A program made the position numbers and the translations under genes. A DNA stretch of 45,144 nt, taken from assembly GCA_017991515.1 (NCBI GenBank), contig JAGOQI010000005.1, forward strand, positions 1-45,144. The letters run 5' to 3'. Below, piece by piece: positions 7,576 to 15,689 of the stretch. The notes beneath the pieces are model-generated. The model was not told where the DNA came from. It worked only from the letters and a program-made list of their open reading frames with translations, and made no database searches. Position 1 is the first letter of the stretch. Each line of letters begins with the position of its first letter. Source of the stretch: Minisyncoccota bacterium (lineage in GTDB: Bacteria > Patescibacteriota > Minisyncoccia > Phycocordibacterales > UBA9973).

Positions 7576-7603
7576 TTGACTTTAATTGTGATTCTTGTAG
7601 TAT
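7576..7603 (+). promoter_or_regulatory. Promoter of the gene at 7622
   Basis: TTGACT (7576-7581), 16 bases, TAGTAT (7598-7603), then an A-rich leader of about 12 nt. The stretch TAGTATCAAGAAAAA is identical in the promoter at 24543. Confidence 0.62.
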
Positions 7604-7621
7604 CAAGAAAAACTTAAAGTT

Positions 7622-8149
7622 ATGAAAAAAATAAATTGTCCTTTGTGCCATTCAGTAGGTGTAATTTTTTTCCATGAACCAAAAAAGAAAACAAATATTC
7701 GTCCTGTGCATACTCCTGGAGGAGAGACTCATGTAGGTAATTATTCAATTGATTTTGAAGGAGGTGGATACGATTTCTCTCATGCTGAGACTTGTGAAAA
7801 AATTACAAAAGCTTTTGATAAAAAATCTTTATTGGAATCTTATATAGATCATCCGAGTATGGCCAAGGCAGATCGACACTCTTTTGAAGATTATAAAAAT
7901 CTTTTTAGGATTGCTCGTATCGCTCTTAAAATGGAGATTTTAAGAAAAGAAGAATCTTGGCAGTACTTGTGTTTTCTTATTTCAGAAATTAGGCCTTCAG
8001 ACAGTAAATACAATAAAGCTTTTGCAAAAAGTCCAGACGAAGCTTTTTCTTTGTTGAAACACAGATTATTATGCGGAGAGCTTATCCATGTAACAAATCC
8101 TCCGTTGCAAATGGTTTTAGGTACAATGTTAAGTTTAAAATCTGTTTAG
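7622..8149 (+). CDS. Hypothetical protein with N-terminal CxxC
   Basis: 175 residues, no family recognised. It opens with INCPLCHSVG, a CPxC knuckle with a nearby His, then a Gly-rich segment (HTPGGETHVGNYSI, about 30-43). The C-terminal two thirds look helical (about 75-170). A second Cys/His set (HAETCEK, about 55-61) could complete a zinc site, but that is inference. It is cytosolic by appearance, with its own promoter and terminator. Confidence 0.55.
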   Translation: MKKINCPLCHSVGVIFFHEPKKKTNIRPVHTPGGETHVGNYSIDFEGGGYDFSHAETCEKITKAFDKKSLLESYIDHPSMAKADRHSFEDYKNLFRIARIALKMEILRKEESWQYLCFLISEIRPSDSKYNKAFAKSPDEAFSLLKHRLLCGELIHVTNPPLQMVLGTMLSLKSV

Positions 8150-8155
8150 ATTTTT

Positions 8156-8189
8156 AAAGGCCGCAATATTAAATATTTGCGGCTTTTTT
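8156..8189 (+). terminator. Terminator between the gene at 7622 and ndk
   Basis: AAAGGCCGCAAATATT-like arms (GCCGCAATATT with AATATTTGCGGC) followed by six T. The T run also forms the 5' flank of ndk. Confidence 0.82.
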
Positions 8190-8214
8190 GTTTTCCGAGT
8201 ACTATGAGGGACAT

Positions 8215-8694
8215 ATGATACACGAAAATGAAGAGCGATCACTTATTATTATCAAGCCTGATGCAATACAGCGTTCTATTGTAGGGGAGATAGTTACAAG
8301 ATTTGAAAGAAAGGGTTTGAAAATTATTGGTATGAAAATGATGCACCTCAAAGATGCGTTAGTAGAAGAACATTACTCTCATATTGTCGATAAGCCATTT
8401 TTCCCTCGAATAAAGCGTTTTATGACTTCTGCGCCCGTTATAGTAATGGCAGTTGCTGGGATGAAAGCAGTAGATAGTATTCGTCTTATTGTTGGTATAA
8501 CAAAAAGCTTTGAAGCAGATGCCGGAACCATAAGAGGAGATTATGCTCTTTCTATGCAATCAAATGTAGTTCACGCTTCAGATTCAATAGAAAATGGGAA
8601 ATTAGAAATAAAAAGATTTTTTAGTGATGATGAAATCATTGATTATGATAAGGTTGATACAAAATTCATTTTCTCTGACGACTTGATGGAATAA
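8215..8694 (+). CDS. ndk: Nucleoside diphosphate kinase
   Basis: 159 residues from the ATG at 8215. An in-frame TTG at 8188 would put the start inside the terminator's T run, so I reject it. A TACTAT -10 (8200-8205) sits nine bases before the ATG, giving a leader of at most a few nt. The enzyme signature is clear: SLIIIKPDAIQR (9-20) and the phosphorylated His120 in NVVHASDS. It balances NTP and dNTP pools. The C-terminal tail is about 15 residues longer than the minimal enzyme and acidic. Confidence 0.93.
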   Translation: MIHENEERSLIIIKPDAIQRSIVGEIVTRFERKGLKIIGMKMMHLKDALVEEHYSHIVDKPFFPRIKRFMTSAPVIVMAVAGMKAVDSIRLIVGITKSFEADAGTIRGDYALSMQSNVVHASDSIENGKLEIKRFFSDDEIIDYDKVDTKFIFSDDLME

Positions 8695-8729
8695 GGGTTG
8701 CTCCACACTACTTTTTCTCACTGTCTATA

Positions 8730-8758
8730 TTGTTTTTCAAAAACAAAAAGAGCATAAT
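8730..8758 (+). promoter_or_regulatory. Promoter of the structured ncRNA
   Basis: TTGTTT (8730-8735), exactly 17 bases, CATAAT (8753-8758). Start expected at about 8764-8766, which is the first base of the long closing stem. Confidence 0.62.
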
Positions 8759-8763
8759 GAAAG

Positions 8764-8975
8764 TACGGCTATTTACAATTAGTACCTAGAACAATTTTTG
8801 TATGGGACTTCCCGTGACATTATGAGGTATCGGAACTTTATTTATAATTTTTTGGTGTCTCTAGTGTCCAGAAGACCCACTTGGCTTTCAAGCTAAGGTA
8901 CTAGTTGCTAGATAGCCGTAATAAAAATCCTTCGATATGGTCTCGTCCTGAGCTTGTCGAAGGATTTTTCTATTT
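8764..8975 (+). ncRNA. Free-standing structured RNA with a 6S-like fold
   Basis: The gene-free stretch after ndk folds into one long hairpin. The closing stem pairs 8766-8788 with 8897-8920 (about 23 bp with one or two bulges). A roughly 13 x 13 nt internal loop follows (8791-8803 and 8881-8893). The upper stem pairs 8804-8812 with 8872-8880, then 8817-8820 with 8866-8869, then 8825-8832 with 8855-8862, ending in an A/T-rich loop. Promoter, RNA start and terminator line up exactly with this fold. A closing stem, large central bubble and terminal stem is the architecture of 6S RNA, which binds RNA polymerase as a promoter mimic. The sequence does not prove that identity; an unknown sRNA is the alternative. 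No reading frame of note is present. Confidence 0.62.
8923..8972 (+). terminator. Terminator of the ncRNA, built from a dispersed-type repeat
   Basis: AAAAATCCTTCGA and TCGAAGGATTTTT form a 13-bp stem. The 3' half contains GAGCTTGTCGAAGGA, a palindromic sequence found as a repeat in many bacterial genomes. Confidence 0.8.
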
Positions 8976-9000
8976 TTCTTTTCTTATGAGATAATAAGTC

Positions 9001-9417
9001 ATGCATAAAAGACTTCTATTATCTGCTTGTATACTAATCTTGTTTATTTGGCTAATAAACACTGTAGCCAGTAGTTTTTATTGGTATAGCGCTATGTGGT
9101 GGTTTGATATACCAATGCATATTTTAGGAGGCTTATTTCTCGCTCTTATTTTTGGAGCAACATTTTTCAAAAAAATTATCAATTTTTCAAAAAAAGAACA
9201 ATTGGTCGTAATACTACTCTTTGTTCTTATAGTTGGTATAGGTTGGGAAGTTTTTGAATACGGAGTTCAGTTTTTGATTAAAGGCAAAGAGCTTGCAAAT
9301 TTACCAGACTCAATAAAAGATTTACTAATGGATCTTTTAGGTGGTGTAATCGGTTTTTATTTTGTATTACTCAGCATAAGAAGGTACAATAGAGTGCATG
9401 AAAATAAAAACTCCTAA
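9001..9417 (+). CDS. Four-helix membrane protein, DUF2238-like
   Basis: 138 residues with about four hydrophobic segments (6-25, 38-55, 68-86, 110-128). Conserved-looking polar positions lie within or beside them: FDIPMHILGG (35-44), GWEVFEYG (about 81-88) and DSIKDLLMDLLGGVIG (about 102-117). This His/Glu/Asp layout resembles DUF2238/YjdF-type membrane proteins of unknown function; the match is by eye. A GATAAT box ends five bases before the ATG, so it may be leaderless. It overlaps the next gene by 20 bp. Confidence 0.6.
   Translation: MHKRLLLSACILILFIWLINTVASSFYWYSAMWWFDIPMHILGGLFLALIFGATFFKKIINFSKKEQLVVILLFVLIVGIGWEVFEYGVQFLIKGKELANLPDSIKDLLMDLLGGVIGFYFVLLSIRRYNRVHENKNS
9385..9397 (+). 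promoter_or_regulatory. Leaderless promoter of the beta-CASP gene, inside the upstream ORF
   Basis: TACAAT (9385-9390), seven bases, ATG at 9398. It lies within the last 33 bases of the preceding gene. Confidence 0.55.
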
Positions 9418-10804
9418 GAAAAATACTGGTGACAAAAAATTAAAACTAACTTTTGCTGGTGGCACAGGTGTTGTTACAGGAGCAAATTTTTTAGTTGAAG
9501 CTCCAGAGTCAGATGAAGGATTTAGATTTTTAGTAGATTGTGGACTTGAACAAGGAAGTAAACTCTCTGAAGAAAATAACTTGAAGCCTTTTATATATGA
9601 TGTTTCTACTGTAGACGCACTTTTTATAACGCATGCCCATATAGATCATATTGGTAGAATTCCAAAACTTATACACGACGGATTCAAAGGTACTATTTAT
9701 TCTACTGTTCCAACAAAAGACATTACTGAACTTATGCTGGATGACACTGTTCACATCCTTTCAAGAACAGATAATGAACTTTTGAAACAAATATATACTG
9801 ATGCCAATGTAAAAAAAGCCTTATCTATGTGGAAGGTGATAGATTACCATCAGGACTTACCACTTGGACCTTTTATATTTCGCTATCGAGATGCAGGTCA
9901 TGTCCTAGGCTCTGGAATGCTTGAAATTATTTACAATAATAAGAAAATTATTTTTACAGGTGACCTTGGAAATTCACCTTCGCCACTACTTCGAGATACA
10001 GAGCTGGTTAAAAATGTAGATTATATGTTGATCGAAAGTGTTTACGGTGATCGCAACCACATGACTCGAGACCAAAGACGAGTTAGGCTTGAAGCTATTA
10101 TAGAAGACAACTATCGTCGCAAAGGAACTCTTATTATCCCAACATTTTCTCTTGAGCGATCACAAGAACTTTTATTTGAAATAAATGAGCTTGTTGAAAA
10201 TAAAAGAATTCCACAAATGCCAATATTTTTCGATTCACCACTGGGGATTCGCTTGACCAAGATTTATCGTCAGTATGGGCAATACTTCAATCAATTTGCT
10301 AGAACACAACTCGGAGATGGAGATGATATATTTAACTTCCCAGGACTAAAATCAACTCTTCTGACAGAAGAATCAAAAGAGATAGCAGGTGAACCAAATC
10401 CAAAAATAGTTATTGCTGGTAGCGGTATGAGTAATGGCGGAAGAGTCTTACATCACGAGGCAAAATATTTACCAAGTGCAAACAATACACTTTTGCTCAC
10501 TGGCTACCAAGCTCAAGGAACACTCGGTAGACTTATTCAAGATGGTGCAAAAAGTATTCGTATCAATGGACAAGAGGTAGTAGTTAAGGCAAATATAGAA
10601 TTTATTGAAGGATATTCTGGACACAAAGACTCTGATCACTTGATAGAATTTGTCGAAGGAACAGCAGAGTCACTTAAAAAAGTTTTTGTCGCTATGGGAG
10701 AACCAAAGTCATCACTTTTCTTAACTCAAAGACTTCGAGACTATCTAGGGGTTATGGCTTATGCACCAGAACAAGGAGATGTAGTAGAATTAGATTGTAA
10801 TTAA
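9398..10804 (+). CDS. Metallo-beta-lactamase/beta-CASP ribonuclease
   Basis: 468 residues. The MBL metal motif THAHIDH is at 78-84. Further metal ligands sit in DAGHVLGSG and FTGDLGN. A beta-CASP insertion follows (PTFSLERSQELL, then GSGMSNGGRVLHH), and the C-terminal ligand lies in YSGHKDSDH. This is the CPSF73/YSH1-like branch of RNA nucleases, probably processing or decaying mRNA or rRNA; it is not a canonical RNase J (no long C-terminal domain). It is probably the first gene of a two-gene unit with the LOG-like gene, one base downstream. Confidence 0.88.
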   Translation: MKIKTPKKNTGDKKLKLTFAGGTGVVTGANFLVEAPESDEGFRFLVDCGLEQGSKLSEENNLKPFIYDVSTVDALFITHAHIDHIGRIPKLIHDGFKGTIYSTVPTKDITELMLDDTVHILSRTDNELLKQIYTDANVKKALSMWKVIDYHQDLPLGPFIFRYRDAGHVLGSGMLEIIYNNKKIIFTGDLGNSPSPLLRDTELVKNVDYMLIESVYGDRNHMTRDQRRVRLEAIIEDNYRRKGTLIIPTFSLERSQELLFEINELVENKRIPQMPIFFDSPLGIRLTKIYRQYGQYFNQFARTQLGDGDDIFNFPGLKSTLLTEESKEIAGEPNPKIVIAGSGMSNGGRVLHHEAKYLPSANNTLLLTGYQAQGTLGRLIQDGAKSIRINGQEVVVKANIEFIEGYSGHKDSDHLIEFVEGTAESLKKVFVAMGEPKSSLFLTQRLRDYLGVMAYAPEQGDVVELDCN

Positions 10805-10805
10805 A

Positions 10806-11441
10806 ATGAAAGAACAAAATCAGCAACAAGATAATAAAATCCGTTATAACGGTCTAATGGAAAACAATGACAAACATGGACACCTAAAAATTAAACTAGG
10901 TGTTAGTGGTGCTGCCGAGACAGGGCATTGTGGTCTTGATGCTCTGGATAAAGCTAAAGAGCTTGGAAAAGAAATAATTCGACAAGGTGGTATTTTGATA
11001 ACAGGGGCAACAACAGGGTTTCCTCTATGGAGTGCTATGGGTGCAAAAGAAGAACACGGTATTTCTATAGGACTTTCTCCGGCAATAAGTGCTAAGGACC
11101 ATGTTGAAGGATATAGGTTGCCACTGGACTATATGGATTTGATTATTTATACAGGTTTTGGTTTTCCTGGAAGAGATTTATTATTTACTCGTAGTTGCGA
11201 AGCACTTTTTGTAGGGTGTGGAAGAATAGGAACAATACATGAATTCACTATTGCTTTTGAAGAAGGAAAACCTATCGGAGTTCTTGAAGGATCTTGGACT
11301 ATGGATGAACAAATAAAAGATATGTTAGAGAAAAGTGATAGGCCTTCACCAAATGTAATCTTTGACCCAGACCCAAAGACTTTGGTAGCGAAGGTTATAA
11401 AAATGGTAGAAGAGCAAAATAGAGATTTGAATAACAAATAA
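10806..11441 (+). CDS. LOG-family (SLOG Rossmann) protein
   Basis: 211 residues. The Rossmann-like core starts at about residue 29 (KLGVSGAAETGHCG). GGILITGATTGFPLWSA follows at about 59-75, and the family signature lies in GCGRIGTIHEFTIAFEEGKPIGVLEG. LOG/TIGR00725-type proteins bind nucleotides; some are cytokinin-activating phosphoribohydrolases, but the PGGxGTxxE motif is altered here (GRIGTIHE), so activity is uncertain. The ATG at 10806 directly follows the nuclease stop; the ATG at 10857 is a possible alternative that would drop a charged leader. Confidence 0.72.
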   Translation: MKEQNQQQDNKIRYNGLMENNDKHGHLKIKLGVSGAAETGHCGLDALDKAKELGKEIIRQGGILITGATTGFPLWSAMGAKEEHGISIGLSPAISAKDHVEGYRLPLDYMDLIIYTGFGFPGRDLLFTRSCEALFVGCGRIGTIHEFTIAFEEGKPIGVLEGSWTMDEQIKDMLEKSDRPSPNVIFDPDPKTLVAKVIKMVEEQNRDLNNK

Positions 11442-11449
11442 TCTCGTGT

Positions 11450-11637
11450 TAGGATACACATATAAGCACTTGAGAAGCTATCAACTTCGAGCTTTTGGGA
11501 AGAACCTCTTTTAAGAGTAGTAGAACCCTATAAACAAGAAGGACTTTTGGTCCCCAAAACTAAGGTGGTACCGCGAAGAAATTCGCCCTTGGAATGCAAT
11601 TTATTAATTGTTATTCGAGGGCGAATTTTATTTTTAT
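11450..11637 (+). promoter_or_regulatory. T-box riboswitch of ileS
   Basis: The hallmark AAGGTGGTACCGCGA (11562-11576) is the T-box sequence that binds the tRNA acceptor end. It is followed by a terminator: AATTCGCCCTTG with CGAGGGCGAATT, then TTTTATTTTTA ending at the ATG. Upstream, a hairpin GAAG/CTTC (about 11474-11487) exposes CTATCAA with the Ile codon ATC at 11480-11482, a good specifier candidate. A second stem (GGG...CCC around CTCTTTTAAGAG) and a stem-III-like hairpin (GGAC/GTCC, 11541-11553) complete the set. Uncharged tRNA-Ile should favour the antiterminator and ileS expression. Stem I is much shorter than in classical Bacillus T-boxes. Confidence 0.9.
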
Positions 11638-14600
11638 ATGGAAAAAGATATACAACAAAACAAAGGTGAAAGAGCTCTTAATGAAGAAGCAACTTTGGTA
11701 TTTTGGCAAGAAAATAATATTTTTGAAAAAAGTGTAGAGAAAAAAGCAGACAAAGGAGACTTTATTTTTTATGAAGGCCCTCCAACAGCCAATGCAAAAC
11801 CAGCACTTCACCACCTAGAAGCTCGAGCTTTCAAAGATGTCATACCTCGCTATAAAACTATGCAAGGATATTCTGTGCGTCGTCGCGCTGGTTGGGACAC
11901 ACACGGATTACCTGTAGAGCTTCAAATAGAAAAAAAACTTGGCTTCACTTCAAAAAAAGATATTGAAGAGTATGGCGTCGCGAAGTTCAACAAAGAATGT
12001 AAAGACAGCGTTTTCACACACATTAAAGACTGGGAGTATTTTACTGATCGTATGGGGTATTGGGTAGATAAAGATGACGCGTATTATACTTTCGACAATT
12101 CATATATAGAATCTCTGTGGGGGATAGTTGGCAAAATAAATGATCGAGGACTTTTGTACAAAGACTATCGTGTGACACCGTGGTGTGCTCGTTGTGGTAC
12201 AACACTTGCGACTCATGAACTTGCACAAGGATATATGGATGTGAAAGATTTGTCTGTATATGCGAAGTTTAAAATTATTGACCAAGAAAATACTTTCATA
12301 TTGGCTTGGACTACAACACCTTGGACTCTTCCAGGAAATGTTGCGCTTGCTGTGGGCAAGGATATTTATTATGTAAAAATAAAAGTAGGTGAAGAGTTTT
12401 ATATTTTAGCTCAAGAAAAACTTTCTTTAGTACTAGATACTTTTACTATTGTAGATAGTTTCAAAGGAAGTGATTTGGTAGGAACAAAATATGAGCCAAT
12501 TTATCCTTATTTAAAAAATGAATTAGAAAATAAAGGCATTGAAATATCGAAAGCTTTTCAAGTTTATGATGCAGACTTCGTAACCACGACAGATGGAACA
12601 GGTGTAGTGCACACTGCTGTGATGTATGGACAAGAAGACTTTGAACTTGGAACAAAAATAGGATTACCAAAGCTTCATACCGTGGATGAAAGTGGACATT
12701 TTTTATCAAATATGGATTTTCTCTCTGGTAGATTTGTAAAGGATGAACAAGTAGCGATAGATATCATTAAAGACTTGGCACACAGAGGACTACTTTTCAA
12801 AAAGGAAAAATATGAACACTCATATCCACACTGTTGGCGTTGTAAAACTCCGCTTATTTATTATGCGCGGGATTCTTGGTATGTACGTATGAGTGAGCTA
12901 CGAGAAGATTTATTGAAAGCGAATGAAACTATAAACTGGGAACCAAAACATATTCAACAAGGAAGATTTGGTGAGTGGCTAAGAGAAGTTAAAGACTGGG
13001 CATTTTCTCGTGAGAGATACTGGGGAACACCGTTACCTGTTTGGACTTCGCCTGATGGCAAGCTGGAAGTTGTAGACTCGATAGAAAAGTTAAAATCTTT
13101 GACCAAGTCTTCAGGGAACAAATATTTTGTTATGCGTCATGGCCAAACTGATCATAATGTTCGACAAGAATGGAATGCTGATAGAAATGTTCCAGACCCA
13201 ATGACTGAGCTCGGATTATCCCAAGTTATTGAAGTAGCAAAATCTTTTAAAGAAGATGTAGATATTATTATTACTTCACCTTTTTCTCGCACAACAGAAA
13301 CTGCAAAACTTTTTGTTCAAACAAAAGGTTGGAAAACAGAAATAATAGAAGATGAAAGAATAAGGGAGTGGGAAGTAGGAGAAGAATTTAATAACAAACC
13401 CTTCAGTCAATACTTTGAACTTAGAAATCAAAATGAGGATAGGTATGGATTTAAGGCTAAAGACGGAGAATCCTATATAGATATACTAATTCGTGCAGGA
13501 GAATTCATATATGGCTTGGAACAAAAATATCAAGGCAAGAAGATATTGATAATCACTCACGGAGGTATCGCTAGAGCACTCGAACTTCATAGTCACGGTG
13601 TTTCTTTTGCAAATTTGTATAAAAAAACTCGAGATTATAAAAATTATGAAAATGCTGATTTGCGAGAAATAAATTTTGTTCCACTACCTCACAATGAAAA
13701 CTTTGAGCTTGATTTACATAAACCTTATATAGATGAAGTTACACTTATTAAAGACGGTCAAGAACTTAAGAGAGTAAAAGAGGTGATAGATGTTTGGTTT
13801 GACTCTGGTTCAATGCCATTTGCTCAAGACCCGACAAATATACAATACCCAGCAGATTTTATTTCTGAAGCCATAGATCAAACTCGTGGTTGGTTTTATA
13901 CACTACTGGCTGTTGGAGTTCTTATGGAAAGTAGATCTCCGTATAAAAATGTGATTTGTCTTGGACACTTACTAGATAAAGATGGTAAGAAAATGTCTAA
14001 ATCTATAGGAAACATTGTAGAGCCTTATGAACAAATGGATAAGTTTGGTGTTGATGCTGTCAGATACTGGATGTATAGCGTGAATCAACCAGGGGAGAGT
14101 AAGAACTATGATGAAAAAAGTGTTGCTGAAATAAATAATAAAGTCTTTAATTTGTTTGGTAATGTTTTGTCTTTCTACGAACTTTATCGCGGTAAGGAGT
14201 TAGAAGTTAGTAGTCAGAAGTTAGAAGTTAGTAATGTTTTGGATAAATGGATAATAGCAAGACTAAATCAGCTCATATCTGAAGTAACAACTTCGCTCGA
14301 TAGTTATGATTTGTTCAAACCTACCCGAGCTATAAGAGACTTCATAGACGACCTCTCTACTTGGTATTTGCGCCGTTCTCGTGATCGTATCCGAGATGGA
14401 GACGAAGAAGCAAAACAAACTCTATACACAGTACTTAAAACTACTGCACAACTTCTAGCTCCATTTGCGCCATTTTTCTCAGAAAATGTTTGGCAGAAAT
14501 TAAAGACTGAAAAAGATGAAGAAAGTGTCCACTTGTCTGTGTGGCCAACGTCAGATGATTTTGACCAAGTTCAAATAGACTATATGAGTCAAGTTAGGGA

Positions 14601-15063
14601 GGTAATTTCTTATGGTCTAGAAGCTCGTCAAAAAGAAAACATAAAAGTAAGACAACCATTAGGTGGAGTTGTATTGAAAGAATATCCATTTGTTTCCTCA
14701 GAAATGTTTATGGATTATGGAACTATTATTATGCAAGAATTGAATGTTGAAAAACTAGATTTCTCAAGAAATGGAGATGGAGAAAAAAATGCTGTTCTTG
14801 ATACTAATATTACCCCAGAACTTAGGCGAAAGGGTATTGCTCGTGAACTAATGCGTGCCATTCAAGACATGCGCAAACAAAAAGGTTTGAAACCAGAAGA
14901 TGTTATAGAACTAACTATTGGAACAAATGATATAGGCAAGGAGGTAGTAGAAAAGTTTGAATCAGATATCAAAAAAACTGTCGGCGCAGGAACTTTGAAA
15001 GTAGTCCCAAATGATAGTGGTGAGATTAATATAGAAGATATATCTTTTAGTATAAAGTTTTAA
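11638..15063 (+). CDS. ileS: Isoleucyl-tRNA synthetase with inserted histidine-phosphatase domain
   Basis: 1141 residues from the ATG at 11638. The in-frame TTG at 11608 lies inside the T-box terminator and is rejected. The core is the archaeal/eukaryal-type IleRS: PTANAKPALHHLE (49-61, HIGH replaced by ALHH), an editing domain with TWTTTPWTLPGN and GTGVVHTA, DVWFDSGSMPFAQ, and KMSKS at 785-789. At about residues 492-690, between the 'SIEKLKSL' and 'LHKPYIDEV' segments, lies a complete histidine-phosphatase domain. It contains MRHGQTDHN (R500-H501-G502), SPFSRTTETA (R551), an EWEVGEE acid segment and THGG (H641). The frame is continuous across both junctions. A short repeat encodes KELEVSSQKLEVS near residues 855-868. 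It charges tRNA-Ile; the role of the phosphatase domain is unknown. Confidence 0.95.
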   Translation: MEKDIQQNKGERALNEEATLVFWQENNIFEKSVEKKADKGDFIFYEGPPTANAKPALHHLEARAFKDVIPRYKTMQGYSVRRRAGWDTHGLPVELQIEKKLGFTSKKDIEEYGVAKFNKECKDSVFTHIKDWEYFTDRMGYWVDKDDAYYTFDNSYIESLWGIVGKINDRGLLYKDYRVTPWCARCGTTLATHELAQGYMDVKDLSVYAKFKIIDQENTFILAWTTTPWTLPGNVALAVGKDIYYVKIKVGEEFYILAQEKLSLVLDTFTIVDSFKGSDLVGTKYEPIYPYLKNELENKGIEISKAFQVYDADFVTTTDGTGVVHTAVMYGQEDFELGTKIGLPKLHTVDESGHFLSNMDFLSGRFVKDEQVAIDIIKDLAHRGLLFKKEKYEHSYPHCWRCKTPLIYYARDSWYVRMSELREDLLKANETINWEPKHIQQGRFGEWLREVKDWAFSRERYWGTPLPVWTSPDGKLEVVDSIEKLKSLTKSSGNKYFVMRHGQTDHNVRQEWNADRNVPDPMTELGLSQVIEVAKSFKEDVDIIITSPFSRTTETAKLFVQTKGWKTEIIEDERIREWEVGEEFNNKPFSQYFELRNQNEDRYGFKAKDGESYIDILIRAGEFIYGLEQKYQGKKILIITHGGIARALELHSHGVSFANLYKKTRDYKNYENADLREINFVPLPHNENFELDLHKPYIDEVTLIKDGQELKRVKEVIDVWFDSGSMPFAQDPTNIQYPADFISEAIDQTRGWFYTLLAVGVLMESRSPYKNVICLGHLLDKDGKKMSKSIGNIVEPYEQMDKFGVDAVRYWMYSVNQPGESKNYDEKSVAEINNKVFNLFGNVLSFYELYRGKELEVSSQKLEVSNVLDKWIIARLNQLISEVTTSLDSYDLFKPTRAIRDFIDDLSTWYLRRSRDRIRDGDEEAKQTLYTVLKTTAQLLAPFAPFFSENVWQKLKTEKDEESVHLSVWPTSDDFDQVQIDYMSQVREVISYGLEARQKENIKVRQPLGGVVLKEYPFVSSEMFMDYGTIIMQELNVEKLDFSRNGDGEKNAVLDTNITPELRRKGIARELMRAIQDMRKQKGLKPEDVIELTIGTNDIGKEVVEKFESDIKKTVGAGTLKVVPNDSGEINIEDISFSIKF
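14208..14235. repeat. TTAGAAGTTAG short tandem repeat inside ileS
   Basis: The motif TTAGAAGTTAG(TA) occurs twice, split by GTCAGAAG, and is read in frame as ELEVSSQKLEVS. It falls at the linker before the anticodon-binding domain, where length variation should be tolerated. Confidence 0.6.
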
Positions 15064-15064
15064 A

Positions 15065-15685
15065 ATGGACAATAAAAAGCTGGTTATATTTGATTTTGAT
15101 GGGGTAATAGCAAATACTCATGATATTTCTTTTGCTTTGAATCAAAAGACAAATCCTCATTTGACCGAAGAATTGTATTCTCAAATGTCTCATGGAAACT
15201 TTTATGCATCATTTGAATCAGAAAACCCTATTATTACGTTTAATCCTAATCCAACTTTTGCAGAAGAATATGGAAAATCAATACTTGAAATTGATATACC
15301 ACCTGTTTTGAAAGAGGTAATCATAAGTCTTTCAAGTAAATATATGCTAGCAATATGTTCTTCTGCGTTTGGTCCAACTATTGAAGCTTATTTAGAAAAA
15401 GAAGGAATATTGAATTGCTTCGATAGTATATTTGGAGCAGAAATTCATAAAAGCAAGGTTGTTAAACTCAAGCAACTTTTAGAAAAGTATAAAGTTGAAA
15501 AAGAAAGTGCTGTATTTATAACAGATACTTTAGGTGATGTACTTGAAGCCCATGAAGTAGGTATAAAAAGCATTGCTGAGACTTGGGGATTACATACAAG
15601 AGAAACATTAGAAAAAGGAAAACCTGAAATTATTATTGAAAATCCTGAAGATTTAGAAAAAGTAATTTCAAGTATATTAGACTAG
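15065..15685 (+). CDS. HAD-superfamily phosphatase
   Basis: 206 residues with the HAD motifs in order: nucleophile FDFDGVIAN (9-17), motif II CSSAFG (about 98-103), a Lys in HKSKVVKLK (about 130), and motif IV FITDTLGDVLEA (about 156-167). The alpha-helical cap (about 20-85) is of the phosphoglycolate-phosphatase kind. The substrate cannot be told. It starts one base after the ileS stop, so it is probably co-transcribed and under the same T-box control. Confidence 0.82.
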   Translation: MDNKKLVIFDFDGVIANTHDISFALNQKTNPHLTEELYSQMSHGNFYASFESENPIITFNPNPTFAEEYGKSILEIDIPPVLKEVIISLSSKYMLAICSSAFGPTIEAYLEKEGILNCFDSIFGAEIHKSKVVKLKQLLEKYKVEKESAVFITDTLGDVLEAHEVGIKSIAETWGLHTRETLEKGKPEIIIENPEDLEKVISSILD

Positions 15686-15689
15686 TTAT

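Noticed and set aside
8188-8214. Upstream TTG start for ndk
   Set aside because: It lies in the T run of the preceding terminator and upstream of the -10 box; the ATG at 8215 gives the normal N-terminus.
13108-13710. Frameshift or gene fusion artefact in ileS
   Set aside because: One uninterrupted frame crosses both junctions, the flanking IleRS motifs continue in register, and the insert sits at a variable spot of the family. Assembly error is not excluded without reads.
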